This document shows, piece after piece, positions 50,247 through 60,178 of a stretch of 64,000 nucleotides of DNA (the first letter of the stretch is position 1; each line of letters starts with the position of its first letter). The notes under the pieces were generated by a model. That model had not been told where the DNA came from. It ran no database searches and was given only the letters and a program-made list of their open reading frames with translations. The stretch lies in assembly GCA_963744735.1 (NCBI GenBank), contig CAVUVH010000020.1, positions 1 through 64,000 on the forward strand, read 5' to 3'. Position numbers and translations under genes: made by a program. Origin of the DNA: RPQJ01 sp963744735. Its GTDB lineage: Bacteria > Pseudomonadota > Gammaproteobacteria > Steroidobacterales > Steroidobacteraceae.

Positions 50247-52157
50247 ATGAACATGCAGCAACGCAAAGCGCTGGCCTGGGGCCTCGTCGGACTGGTTCCG
50301 GTCGTAGGCATCAGTGCCTATGCCCAGGGCGCCGTCACCCCCGAGTACCGCTGGCTCACTTTCATGGTGTTCGCGGCCATCATCTCGCTGACGATGTACG
50401 TCACCTACGTCGCCTCGAAGCGCGTCAAGTCGGCTTCGGACTTCTACACGGCGGGCGGCGGCGTCACTGGCCTGCAGAACGGCTGGGCGATCGCCGGCGA
50501 CTACCTGTCCGCCGCATCGTTCCTCGGCATCGCCGGCCTGATCTCCCAGTACGGCTACGACGGGTTCATGTACTCGGTCGGCTGGCTGGTCGCGTACATC
50601 ACCGTGCTGCTGGTGATCGCGGAACCCTGCCGCAACATCGGCCGCTACACGCTCTCCGACATCCTCGCCTACCGCAACAACCCGAAGGCGATGCGCATCG
50701 TCGGCGCGCTGTCGGTGATCACGGTCTCGACCTTCTACCTGACGGCGCAGATGGTGGGCGGCGGCGTGCTGGTGAAGACGCTGATCGGCATCGACTACGA
50801 GGTGTCGGTGATCGCGGTGGGCGTGCTGATGCTGGCCTACGTGCTCTTTGGCGGCATGGTCGCCACCACCTGGGTGCAGATCATCAAGGCGATCCTGCTG
50901 GTGATCGCCTCGCTGGTGCTGGTCGTCATGGTGTGGCTGCCCTACGGCTTCTCGCTGCCGGGGTTCCTGGCGGACGTCACGGCGGACCCGAAAGTGCAGG
51001 CGCGTGTCGCCTCGCTGCTGGGTGATCCGGCGAAGGCGATGTCGGCGGCCGAACTCGGCCAGCGCTTCCTCGAGCCGGGCCTGTATTTCAAGGCGCCGAT
51101 CGACCAGATCTCGCTCGGCATGGCGCTCGTGTTCGGCACGGCCGGACTGCCGCACATCCTGATGCGCTTCTTCACCGTGCCGACCGCGCAGCAGGCGCGC
51201 AAGTCGGTGGTGTGGGCGATGGCCATCATCGGCGGCTTCTACGTGCTGACGCTGTTCCTGGGCTTCGGCGCGGCCAAGCTGGTCGGCCCGGCCGCGATTG
51301 CCGCCGTCGATCCGGGCGGCAACATGGCTGCCCCGCTGCTCGCGCAGTACCTGGGCGGCGGCCCGAACTCGTTCCTCGGCAACTTCATGCTGGCCTTCGT
51401 CTCCGCGGTCGCGTTCGCAACGATCGTGGCCGTGGTCGCGGGCCTGGTGCTGGCTGCCGCGTCGGCCATCGCGCATGACCTGTACGTCGGCGTCTATCAC
51501 GGTGGCGACACCGTGCCGCCGCAGCAGCAGGTGCGCGCGGCCCGCATCGCCACGGTCGTCGTCGGCGCCATGGCGATCGCCATCGGCATCGCGGCCAAGG
51601 GCCAGAACGTCGCGCACCTCGTCGCGCTGGCGTTTGCCGTGGCGGCTTCGGCCAACTTCCCGTGCATCCTGCTCACGCTGTACTGGAAGAAGTGCAGCAC
51701 CGGCGGCATCGTGCTCGGCATGATCGTCGGCACGGTGGTGGCGGTGGGCCTGACCCTGGTCTCGCCCAACGTCACCTACCCCAAGGCGGTGCGCGAAGCG
51801 TCGATGAAGGTGCTGGACGGCGAGCCCGCCAAGCGCGAGGCGATCGCGGCCAGGCTGGCCTCGCTCGATCCGGAGGTCGTCAAGCAGGGCCAGGTCGAAC
51901 TGGCTGCGCTCGACAAGGCCGTGACCAAGGCCACCGGCGACATGGCCAAGGTCGAGGGCAAGGAGCGGTCCTTCATCGGGCTCGAGGAGCCGCTGTTCAA
52001 GCTGAAGAACCCCGGCATCATCTCGATTCCGCTCGGCTTCCTGGCCGTGCTGCTGGGATCGCTGCTGTTCCGCGACCGCAGGTCGGAAGAACTCTGGCCG
52101 GAGGTCTACGCGCGGCAGAACACCGGTATCCTTGCATCCAAGGCGGCGGCGCACTAG
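50247..52157 (+). CDS. actP: ActP-like sodium:solute (acetate/carboxylate) symporter
   Basis: A 636-residue inner-membrane symporter of the SSS family. SDFYTAGGGVTGLQNGWAIAGDYLSAASFLGIAGLI and GTAGLPHILMRFFTVPTAQQAR are diagnostic of ActP/YjcG. There are about thirteen membrane segments. Compared with E. coli ActP (about 550 residues) it has an extra charged region before the last membrane segment (near residues 515-595, with KREAIAARLASLDPEVVKQG). The frame is intact. Neighbours DUF485, CBS/DUF294 protein and exonuclease form a common operon around acetate transport. Confidence 0.92.
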   Translation: MNMQQRKALAWGLVGLVPVVGISAYAQGAVTPEYRWLTFMVFAAIISLTMYVTYVASKRVKSASDFYTAGGGVTGLQNGWAIAGDYLSAASFLGIAGLISQYGYDGFMYSVGWLVAYITVLLVIAEPCRNIGRYTLSDILAYRNNPKAMRIVGALSVITVSTFYLTAQMVGGGVLVKTLIGIDYEVSVIAVGVLMLAYVLFGGMVATTWVQIIKAILLVIASLVLVVMVWLPYGFSLPGFLADVTADPKVQARVASLLGDPAKAMSAAELGQRFLEPGLYFKAPIDQISLGMALVFGTAGLPHILMRFFTVPTAQQARKSVVWAMAIIGGFYVLTLFLGFGAAKLVGPAAIAAVDPGGNMAAPLLAQYLGGGPNSFLGNFMLAFVSAVAFATIVAVVAGLVLAAASAIAHDLYVGVYHGGDTVPPQQQVRAARIATVVVGAMAIAIGIAAKGQNVAHLVALAFAVAASANFPCILLTLYWKKCSTGGIVLGMIVGTVVAVGLTLVSPNVTYPKAVREASMKVLDGEPAKREAIAARLASLDPEVVKQGQVELAALDKAVTKATGDMAKVEGKERSFIGLEEPLFKLKNPGIISIPLGFLAVLLGSLLFRDRRSEELWPEVYARQNTGILASKAAAH

Positions 52158-52184
52158 GCAAGGAATCCCGGATCGCCCGGCACA

Positions 52185-52214
52185 GCCCCGGTCGCGCAAG
52201 CGGCCGGGGCTTTT
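52185..52214 (+). terminator. Rho-independent terminator after actP
   Basis: The stem GCCCCGG pairs with CCGGGGC around a loop that includes CGC and GCG, followed by TTTT at 52211-52214. It lies 27 bases after the actP stop and 28 before the next start, so it may only partly separate the two genes. Confidence 0.72.
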
Positions 52215-52242
52215 GAGTTCTGCAACCGACGGTCGAACCCGC

Positions 52243-54162
52243 ATGGCCACACCGCCACTCATCGTCGAATCGACCATCCGTTTCCTGCGGTCCCACCTGC
52301 CGTTTTCGCGCATGGCCAGGGGCGACCTGGAGTTCATCGCCGCGCGCGCGCGGCTCGGCTACTTTCCGGTGGGCAGCACGATCGTCGATCCGGCCGCCGG
52401 CATCCCGGACTACCTGCACATCATCCAGCGCGGCCACGTGCGCGTGCGCAATCCCAACGCCACGGCGGACGACGAGGTGCGCGGCGTCGGCGAATGCTTC
52501 CCGGTCGCGGCGCTGGCGGCGGACGCGGCCGGCACGCGCACCTTCGAGGCGACCGAGGACGTGTTTGCGCTGCTGCTGCCGCGCGCAGACTTCGACGGGC
52601 TGCGGCAACGCTCGCCCGAGTTCGCGCAGTTCTGCGCCGAAGCCATGGCGACGGTGCTGCATCATTCGCTCGGCCAGTTGCGCAACCATTTCTCGCAACG
52701 GGCCACGGACCAGCAGACGCTGCTCGAGCCGCTCAGGGCGCTGGTGCGGCGCGACCCGGTCTATTGCGCAGCGGACACGCCGATCAGGCAGGCGCTGGAG
52801 CGCATGAGCGAGCAGGGCGTGCGGACGATCGCCGTGGTCGATGCCGAGCGGCGGCCGCTCGGTGTGTTCACCCTGCTCGACCTCATGGAGCGCGTCGTGC
52901 TGCCCGGCATGCCGCTCGATACGCCGGTTGCGGAAGCGATGACCCGGCACCCCGCGATGCTGGACGAGCTGAGCACGGCGCAGGAGGGCCTGGCCCTGAT
53001 GGCGAGCAAGGGCTTCCACCAGCTGCTGGTGGTGCGCGGGGGCGAGCTGTCCGGCATCGTCACCGAGCGCGACCTGTTCGGGCTGCAGCGGGTCACGATG
53101 CGCAACGTCTCGCAGTCGGTCAAGCTCGCCCGCGACGTTCCTGCCCTGCAGCGCATCGTCGGCGACATCGCCGCGCTGACCGACAATCTGGTCGCGCAGG
53201 GCGCGGCCGCCGAGCCGCTGACGCACACGATCACCGCGCTGAACGATGCCCTGACGCAGCGGCTGTTCGAGCTGCTGCTGCCGCGCTTCCAGCTCGAGGA
53301 CGTCTCCTGGTGCTGGCTGGCGGTGGGCAGCGAGGGACGCAGGGAGCAGACGGTGGCCACCGACCAGGACAACGCGATCGTCTTCGAGTGCGAGCCGGCC
53401 GCGCTCGATGACACGCGCGCGCGGCTGCTCGCCTTTGCGCGCGAGGCGAACGCGCGGCTGGCGGAACTCGGCTTCCCGCTCTGCAGCGGCAACATCATGG
53501 CCAGCAACCCGGAGTGCTGCCTGGCGCTGGACGAATGGTGCGCGCGATTCGCGTCGTGGATGCGCGAGCCGACCCCGCAGGCGCTGCTCGCGGCCAACAT
53601 CTATTTCGACTTCCGGCCACTGACGGGCAATCACGTGCTGGCCGAGCGGCTGCGTGCCTGGCTCGATGCGACCAGCGGCGAGAACAAGCTGTTCCTGCGC
53701 ATGCTGGTGGCCAATGCGCTGCAGGCCGAGCCGCCGCTCGGCTGGATCCGCACCTTCCGCACGGACGAGGGCGAGTTCGCGGGCACGCTCGACCTCAAGA
53801 CCCACGGCACGCGCATCTTCGTCGACGCGGCGCGCGCGTTTGCGCTGGCGCTCGGCCTCGGCGAAACCAACACCTCGCAGCGCATCCGCATGGCCGGGCG
53901 CCGCCTCAACCGCGACGAGCGCGAGATCACGGCCTCGGTCGACGCGTATCACTTCCTGCAGCTGCTGCGGCTGCGCGCGCAGCGTGGCGGACTCGACGCG
54001 GCTGCGGGCGAGGCGGGCGAGCAGGGCGCCGAGCGATCACGCCAGGGCCTGAACCGCCTCGATCCCTACGCGCTGAACGAGATCGACCAGCGCATGCTGC
54101 GCGAGGCGTTCCGCCAGGCGCGCGCGCTGCAGACGCACCTCGACCAGGTGGTCGGCCACTAG
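52243..54162 (+). CDS. Cyclic-nucleotide-binding/CBS/DUF294 nucleotidyltransferase-like protein
   Basis: A 639-residue signalling protein with domains in order: a cNMP-binding-like domain (residues ~1-140, GYFPVGSTIVDP and DYLHIIQRGHVRVRN), two CBS domains (~165-290, DTPIRQALERMSEQGVRTIAVVD and FHQLLVVRGGELSGIVTERD), a DUF294 nucleotidyltransferase core (GSEGRREQTVATDQDNAIVF, near 365), and the DUF294 C-terminal helices. It resembles GlnD-type uridylyltransferase modules in the core. It stands between actP and the DnaQ-like exonuclease, as in many proteobacteria, and may regulate acetate use. The frame is intact. Confidence 0.9.
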   Translation: MATPPLIVESTIRFLRSHLPFSRMARGDLEFIAARARLGYFPVGSTIVDPAAGIPDYLHIIQRGHVRVRNPNATADDEVRGVGECFPVAALAADAAGTRTFEATEDVFALLLPRADFDGLRQRSPEFAQFCAEAMATVLHHSLGQLRNHFSQRATDQQTLLEPLRALVRRDPVYCAADTPIRQALERMSEQGVRTIAVVDAERRPLGVFTLLDLMERVVLPGMPLDTPVAEAMTRHPAMLDELSTAQEGLALMASKGFHQLLVVRGGELSGIVTERDLFGLQRVTMRNVSQSVKLARDVPALQRIVGDIAALTDNLVAQGAAAEPLTHTITALNDALTQRLFELLLPRFQLEDVSWCWLAVGSEGRREQTVATDQDNAIVFECEPAALDDTRARLLAFAREANARLAELGFPLCSGNIMASNPECCLALDEWCARFASWMREPTPQALLAANIYFDFRPLTGNHVLAERLRAWLDATSGENKLFLRMLVANALQAEPPLGWIRTFRTDEGEFAGTLDLKTHGTRIFVDAARAFALALGLGETNTSQRIRMAGRRLNRDEREITASVDAYHFLQLLRLRAQRGGLDAAAGEAGEQGAERSRQGLNRLDPYALNEIDQRMLREAFRQARALQTHLDQVVGH

Positions 54163-54176
54163 GCCGGGGCGTGCCC

Positions 54177-54902
54177 ATGCTGACGTGGCCGTGGTCCCTG
54201 CCGGAGGCGTGGCGAGCCCGCCGGACGCGGCACGCGCTGCCGGCCGGAGTCCGCGACCGCCTGCGCCGGATCCGGCGCGGCTTCCTGCATCGGCCCGGCC
54301 TCGGCCAGCCGCTGGCGCTGGCACGCTTCGTGGCGCTCGACCTCGAGACCACCGGGCCGCGCATGCTGCAGGATCGCATCATCTCGATCGGGGCGGTCGC
54401 CGTGAGCGGGCGCACCGTCCGTCACGACGATGCGTTCGAGGCATTCCTGCGCCAGGACCAGTCGAGCGCGGTCGACAACATCCTGATCCACCAGATCGGC
54501 GGCCAGCAGCAGCTGGCGGGCACCGATCCCGTGACGGCCCTGGTCGACTGCCTCGAGTTCATCGACGATTCGCGCGTGGTGGCGTTCCGCGCCGAGTTCG
54601 ATGCCACTGTCTTCGGGCGCGAAGTACGCTCGCGCCTGGGTTATCGCTCGTGGCCGCGCTTCATCGACCTGGCGGCACTGCTGCCCGCGATGTTTCCGGG
54701 CACCGAGAACGACACGCTCGACGACTGGGTCGGCCACTTCGGCCTGCCGCCGATCGGGCGGCACCACGCGATCGCGGATGCCTATGCCACGGCGCAGTTG
54801 CTGATGATCGTGCTGGAAGCGGCCCCGCGCCAGGGCATCGAGACCGCCGCCGACCTGCGCGATGCCGAACAGGCGCAGCGCTGGCTGGGACGACGACATT
54901 GA
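54177..54902 (+). CDS. DEDDh 3'-5' exonuclease (DnaQ/PolC epsilon-like)
   Basis: A 241-residue exonuclease. DEDDh residues are visible: FVALDLETTGP (D, E), VVAFRAEFDATVF (D) and GRHHAIADAYATAQL (H, D). It starts 14 bases after the DUF294 gene; a GTG at 54171 is an alternative start. The exact role is unknown; proteins in this gene position are not the replicative proofreader. The frame is intact. Confidence 0.88.
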   Translation: MLTWPWSLPEAWRARRTRHALPAGVRDRLRRIRRGFLHRPGLGQPLALARFVALDLETTGPRMLQDRIISIGAVAVSGRTVRHDDAFEAFLRQDQSSAVDNILIHQIGGQQQLAGTDPVTALVDCLEFIDDSRVVAFRAEFDATVFGREVRSRLGYRSWPRFIDLAALLPAMFPGTENDTLDDWVGHFGLPPIGRHHAIADAYATAQLLMIVLEAAPRQGIETAADLRDAEQAQRWLGRRH

Positions 54903-54950
54903 GGCCTGGCCGCGCTAACATTCGTCGTCCCACCCTGCGGAGCCACTCGA

Positions 54951-55424
54951 ATGATCACTGGTCGCTGCCAATCGCCCCGGGGCAACTTCGCGACTGCCGT
55001 CGTGCTGGCGTTGTCGTCCATGCTGCCGGCAACCGCCCGCGCCGCCGAGGAATGGGTCTCGATCGCCAAGTCCGATCGCACCGAGGTTTTTGCCGATCCT
55101 GCCTCCGTCGTGCGTTCGACTTCGACACCGTGGGTGATCGTGCTTACGAAACAGAATTTCACGGAACCGCAGCCTTCCGCAAAGAAAGGCAAGGTCTATC
55201 TCTCGGCGAAGAATGAATATCGCGTTGATTGCGATAACCGGCGCCTGGCATACCGCGAACTGCGGACGTTTGCGGAACTCGACCTGCTCGGCGACCCGGT
55301 GCAGAAGACGAAGATCGGCGAGAAGAACCTGAAGTGGATGGACGCTGCGACGGGCACCGTGTTCGGCGAAATCCTCGACTATGCATGCAAGAATGTGGCG
55401 GGCAGCCAGCCGCCGATGAACTGA
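54951..55424 (+). CDS. Secreted surface-adhesin E-like protein
   Basis: A 157-residue protein with a signal peptide (AVVLALSSMLPATARA). The mature chain EEWVSIAKSDRTEVFADPASVVRS, then WVIVLTK and EYRVDCDNRRLAYRELRTF, follows the surface-adhesin E / CNP1-like pattern of small periplasmic proteins. It keeps a Cys pair (DCDN and DYACKN). No activity is known. It is encoded alone, ahead of the lipase gene. The frame is intact. Confidence 0.7.
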   Translation: MITGRCQSPRGNFATAVVLALSSMLPATARAAEEWVSIAKSDRTEVFADPASVVRSTSTPWVIVLTKQNFTEPQPSAKKGKVYLSAKNEYRVDCDNRRLAYRELRTFAELDLLGDPVQKTKIGEKNLKWMDAATGTVFGEILDYACKNVAGSQPPMN

Positions 55425-55455
55425 CCGTTTTCGACAGACGGCAAGGAAGGCCAGC

Positions 55456-56283
55456 ATGCGGACAGCGGAACTGAAGACCCCGGGAATCGGCGGACTGGAC
55501 CTGTTCGCCCAGGCATGGTTGCCGGAAGGTTCGCCGCGCGCCTTGCTGGTGCTGTCGCACGGGCTGGGGGAGCACAGCGGCCGCTATGCGACGCTGGCAG
55601 GCGAACTGGTCGGGCAGGGTTACGGTGTCTATGCGCTGGATCATCGGGGGCATGGGCGCTCGCCCGGCCCCCGTGCCAACATCCAGCGATTCGCGCACCT
55701 GGTGTCCGATCTCTGCGTCTTTGTCGGGCGCTGCAGCCGGCAGCACCTGGATACCCCGGTTTACCTGCTTGGCCACAGCATGGGTGGCGCAGTCGCGTTC
55801 GGGAGTGCGTTGCGCCTGCAGGAATCCCTGCGCGGCCTGGTCCTCTCGGCACCTGCGCTCGCGCCCGGCGAGGCCGTCTCGCCGCTGAAGGAGTTTGCCG
55901 TCCGCACCCTGGCCGCAATTGCGCCCAACACCGGTGCGCTGGCACTGCCCCCGAGTGCCGTCAGCCGGGATCCGGCCGTGGTGGCGGCCTATGAAAGCGA
56001 TCCGCTGGTGCTGCACAAGTCGGTGCCGGCGCGCACGGTCGTCGAACTGCTCGACGCCATGCGCGGGTTTCCGGCGCAGGCGCCCCGCCTGCGGCTGCCG
56101 ACGCTGATACTGCACGGCACCGGCGATCGCCTGGTCTCGCTGCCGGCCAACCGGCCGGTCTACCAGGCCATCGGCGCCAAGGAACGCAGCCTGAAGGTCT
56201 ACGAAGGCCTGTACCACGAGGTCTTCAACGAACCCGAGCGCGCCACGGTGATCGGAGACCTGTTGCGCTGGCTCGGGCGCTGA
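55456..56283 (+). CDS. Monoacylglycerol lipase-like alpha/beta hydrolase
   Basis: A 275-residue serine hydrolase. The oxyanion region VLSHGLGEHSGRYATLAGELV and YALDHRGHGRS, the nucleophile elbow GHSMGG, the Asp in LHGTGDRLVS and the His in EGLYHEVFNEPER match monoglyceride lipases and lysophospholipases of the hydrolase_4 family. No signal peptide is seen, so it is cytoplasmic. The frame is intact. Confidence 0.9.
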   Translation: MRTAELKTPGIGGLDLFAQAWLPEGSPRALLVLSHGLGEHSGRYATLAGELVGQGYGVYALDHRGHGRSPGPRANIQRFAHLVSDLCVFVGRCSRQHLDTPVYLLGHSMGGAVAFGSALRLQESLRGLVLSAPALAPGEAVSPLKEFAVRTLAAIAPNTGALALPPSAVSRDPAVVAAYESDPLVLHKSVPARTVVELLDAMRGFPAQAPRLRLPTLILHGTGDRLVSLPANRPVYQAIGAKERSLKVYEGLYHEVFNEPERATVIGDLLRWLGR

Positions 56284-56349
56284 GCGGCCGGTCACATTTC
56301 AGGCGGTCGCGGTCGAGTCCTGCGCCAGTCGGAGTAAGGTCGCCCGTGT

Positions 56350-56967
56350 ATGAGCGACCCGGCACCCTGGCGACCGTGGCACGCAGCCCGTTGGCTGCCG
56401 GCACTGCTGGTCGCAATGCCGCTCGCCACCGTCCGCGCCGACGGGCCGGCAACCGCCGACACGGGTCTGTGGCGTGACGGAGTGGCGCTGATCGGCACGC
56501 TGTGGTCCGACGCCCGCGCGCGACTCAGGCATGATGGCCCGGACTGGCTGCAGCATCGGTCGCGCGCCGACAGGATGCCGGCTTCGTCTGCCGCTGCCAC
56601 GGGCGCCACCTACCTCGCATTGCAGGATGCGCGTCCCGACGGGACGGACCTGCTGACGGTGCGCTATGCGTTCGATGCCGCGGGGCCGCTGCGCACCTAT
56701 GCGGGCGCCGGGCTCAGTCACGCGCAGTACTACTTCGACGGGTCGGAGACCGGGCACGCGCTGCTGTCGCGGCAGCAGCGCCGCATGGACCTCGGGCCAG
56801 CCGCGGAGCTCGGCGCTGAACTGGCGCTCAGCGAACACGTGCGGATCAACGCCGACCTGCGCTGGGCGGATCTCGACGAGCGGGCGAGCGTACTGCGTGG
56901 CGACAGCGGCCCGGTGGCCGCCGACCCGCTCGCCGTTGGCGTGACGGTGGCCTACCGCTTCCGCTGA
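56350..56967 (+). CDS. Exported protein, probable small outer-membrane barrel, function unknown
   Basis: A 205-residue protein with a signal peptide (WLPALLVAMPLATVRA). The C-terminal half alternates polar and hydrophobic residues in strand-length blocks (LLTVRYAFDAAGPLRTYAGAG, MDLGPAAELGAELALSEHVR) and ends GVTVAYRFR, as in OmpW/OmpA-like barrels. I do not recognise a family. The frame is intact; it converges with the YkgJ gene 7 bases away. Confidence 0.68.
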   Translation: MSDPAPWRPWHAARWLPALLVAMPLATVRADGPATADTGLWRDGVALIGTLWSDARARLRHDGPDWLQHRSRADRMPASSAAATGATYLALQDARPDGTDLLTVRYAFDAAGPLRTYAGAGLSHAQYYFDGSETGHALLSRQQRRMDLGPAAELGAELALSEHVRINADLRWADLDERASVLRGDSGPVAADPLAVGVTVAYRFR

Positions 56968-56974
56968 TACGTCC

Positions 56975-57361
56975 TCAGGCGGACGGGATGAATTCCTCGT
57001 CGCCCTGCTGGATGCGCTCGAACTTCAGGAACTCGTAATAGCCACAGGTCCGGTCTTCCGGGTAGATCCGGCACACCGACGGGCGCGCCGCATAGACGGT
57101 GCAGCGCCGCTCCTGCTGGTCGAAGAACATGCAGGTCGACTTGAAGACGTGATCCTTGCGGTGACGCAGCAGCTGCTCGTCCAGTTCGCGCGTCTGGTAA
57201 CGGTAGGTGAACCGGGCACGCGCCGCGGTCACGCTGATGCCGAAGTGCCGTGCCAGCCGCTGGATATCGAAGTCACGGATGGCGATGCGCGAATAGCTGC
57301 AGCAGTAGCCCGGGCACTTCGAGCAGTCGTAACGCGGCTTGGGCGCGGCTTTCTTCTTCAT
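56975..57361 (-). CDS. YkgJ-family Fe-S cluster (Zn/Fe cysteine cluster) protein
   Basis: A 128-residue cytosolic protein with CSKCPGYCCS near the N terminus and CMFFDQQERRCTVYAARPSVCRIYP near the end, the eight-cysteine pattern of the YkgJ / CxxCxxCC family. The start at 57361 was chosen because MKKKAAPKPRYDCSKC gives the usual family start; the open frame runs further upstream. The biochemical role is unknown. The frame is intact. Confidence 0.85.
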   Translation of the reverse strand: MKKKAAPKPRYDCSKCPGYCCSYSRIAIRDFDIQRLARHFGISVTAARARFTYRYQTRELDEQLLRHRKDHVFKSTCMFFDQQERRCTVYAARPSVCRIYPEDRTCGYYEFLKFERIQQGDEEFIPSA

Positions 57362-57483
57362 GCAGGTCTTGGCGTGGCTGGCAGGTCGCGCAGTGTAACG
57401 GGCGATTGGCGGGACTGCATTGCTAGGTAGTAGCGCGGATTCAGCCGCGGCGGCCCGGCCGGACAATCGGCGCGAGGTCCGCC

Positions 57484-60178
57484 ATGGATCACGTCCCCGG
57501 TTCCGACTCTGCCAACGCGCCGGCCTGGCACGCCATGCCGTGCCCGCAGGTGATCGACCGCCTCCAGTCCGATGGCGGTCGCGGCCTCGACCAGGCGGCA
57601 GCCGCGGCACGCCTCGCGGCCGGCGGCCGCAACCGGCTGCCGGCGCCGCAGCCGGATGCACCGGTCGTGGTACTGCTGCGGCAGTTCCGCAGTCCGCTCG
57701 TCTACGTGCTGCTGCTCGCAGCCGGGCTCGCGCTGCTGCTGGGCCATGTCACCGATGCGGGCTTCATCGGCGTCGTGCTGCTGGTCAACTCCCTGCTCGG
57801 TGCCTGGCAGGAGCTGCAGGCGGAGCGGCAGAGCGCGAACCTGCAGGGACTGCTGCGCGTCCGTGCCACCGTGCAGCGGGACGGCAGCGCGCGCCAGGTC
57901 GACGCCGAGGAACTGGTCGACGGCGACGTCGTGCTGCTGGAAAGCGGCGATCGCGTGCCGGCCGACCTGCGGCTGCTCGAAGCACGCGGGCTCGAGGTCG
58001 ATGCCTCGCTGCTCACGGGCGAGTCGCTGCCGGTGCTGCGCGATGCCGGGGCACTCTGCGTCGCGGACGTCGCGCCGCCGGACCGGATCAATTGCGCGCA
58101 CGCCGGGACGCTGGTGGTCCGCGGCAGGGGCCGCGGCATCGTCATCGCCACCGGCCTGCAGACCGAGGTCGGTCGTCTCGCGCGGGCCATGGTTGCGACC
58201 GTCGCCGGCAAGCCGCCGCTCACGGCCCGCATGGAACGCTTCAGCCGGGCGATCGCCTGGGTCGTGCTGGTCGCTGCAGTGCTTATCGGCGCGATCGCGG
58301 TCCTGGTGCATGACCAGCCTGTCTTCACGATGTTCACCTTCGGCGTGGCGCTGGCGGTGTCCGCCATCCCGGAAGGACTGCCGGTGGCGGTCACGGTGGC
58401 GCTGGCCATCGCTGCGCGCCGCATGGCGCAGCGCGGCGCGATCGTGCGCCAGCTGCCGGCGGTGGAGGGGCTGGGCAGCTGTTCGCTGATCGCCAGCGAC
58501 AAGACGGGCACGCTGACCTGCAACGAGCTCACGGCCGTCGAGCTGGTGCTGGACGATGGTTCGCGCTGGAGCGCCTCGGGCGCAGGCTACGCGCCGGCAG
58601 GCGAGATCCGGGTGGAGGACGGCGCCGGCCCCGACAGTGCCGAGCGCCTGCGCCAGGTCCTGCGGATCGCCGCTGCCTGCAACGAAGCGGAGATTCTCCG
58701 GCACGATGGCCGCTGGGAGTATCGCGGCGATCCGACCGACCTCGCGCTGCTGGCGCTGGCGGGCAAGGGCGGTGTCGAGCGGACTGCGCTGCTCGGCGAG
58801 TGGCCCTGCGTCGACCGGCTGGCCTATGAACCCGAGCGCCGCTACGCCGCCACGTTCCATCAAGGCGCCGGCGGCAGCTGGACGGCGGTCAAGGGCGCGC
58901 CCGAGCGTGTCTTCGAGCTCTGCACGCTGGATGCGGCGCTGCGCGCGAGGATGCAGCGCGAGGTCATGGCGCTGGCCGCGGCCGGCAAGCGTGTGCTGGC
59001 GCTGGCCGAGGGCCATGCCGGTCGCGGGCGCGCGCCTGATGGCGGTCCAGCAGAACCTTCGGGCCTGACCCTGCGCGGCGTGGTGGGACTGGTCGATCCG
59101 CTGCGACCGGGCGCCGCAGAAGCCGTCGCACGCTGCCGCGCGGCGGGGATTCGCGTTGCGATGATCACCGGCGATCATCCGGTCACGGCGCTGGCCATTG
59201 CGCGCGATCTCGGCATCGCGCAGACCGCCGATGAAGTGGTGGCGGGACCTGCGCTCGCCGGCCTCGACGCGCCAGGGCTGCGCGCAGATCGTCGAGCACG
59301 CAACGGTGTTCGCGCGCGTCACCCCCGAGCAGAAACTGGCGATCGTTGCGGCGGCGCAGTCGGCCGGTCATTTCGTCGCGGTCACGGGCGACGGCGTCAA
59401 CGACGCTCCCGCCCTGCGCTGCGCCAACATCGGCGTTGCGATGGGTCGCGGCGGCACTGACGTGGCGCGCGAGGCGGCCGACCTGGTGCTGAGCGACGAC
59501 AACTTCGCCACCATCGTGGCCGGCGTCGAGGAAGGCCGCATTGCCTATCGCAACATCCGCAGCGTCGTCTACCTGCTGACTGCCGCCGGCATCGCCGAGG
59601 TGCTGACCGTGGGAATTGCCGTGCTTGCGGGCCTGCCGTTGCCGCTGCTGCCGGTTCAGCTGCTGTGGCTCAACCTGGTGACCAATGGCATCCAGGACGT
59701 GGGCCTCGCCTTCGAGCGCGGCACGGGCGACGAACTGCAGTCGCCGCCGCGCTCCAGCCGTGAGCCCGTCTTCGACCGCCTGATGCTGCAGCGTGGCGTG
59801 CTCGCCGGCCTGTGGATGGCGCTGCTGGGCCTGGCGCTGTTCATCGCGCTGCTCGGTGCGGGCCGGCCGCTGGAGGAGGCCCGCAATGCGCTGCTGCTGC
59901 TGATGGTCCTGATGCAGAACGTGGATGCCGTCAACGCGCGGTCGGAGATCCTGCCCGCGCTGCGCCTGCCCTGGCGCAACAATCCGCTGCTGCTCGCCGG
60001 GATCGGCCTGGCCCTCGCGCTGCACGTCGCAGCGCTCTACCTGCCCGTGCTGCAGTCGGTGCTGGCGGTCATGCCGCCGACGCCGGCCGACTGGATCATC
60101 CTGCCGGGACTGGCGCTGTCGCTGCTGGCGCTGATGGAGGGGCAGAAGTACTGGCGCCGGCGCCAAGGGAACCTCTGA
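57484..60178 (+). CDS. P-type cation-transporting ATPase (type II, Ca/Mg-like), one frameshift
   Basis: About 897 residues. Present are the TGES motif in LLTGESLPV, PEGLPVAV in membrane helix 4, the phosphorylation site SDKTGTLT, KGAPERVFELC in the nucleotide domain, MITGDHP and TGDGVNDAPAL. These place it with type II pumps of the PMA1/SERCA-like bacterial group. One shift near 59290 falls between hinge segments. The last codons GGG AAC CTC and the stop TGA belong to the left terminal repeat of the element beginning at 60167. The transported ion is not determined. Confidence 0.92.

Noticed and set aside
50220..52337. A 705-codon antisense frame opposite actP
   Set aside because: It is His/Arg/Asp-rich with no recognisable domain, a typical high-GC shadow of a real gene.
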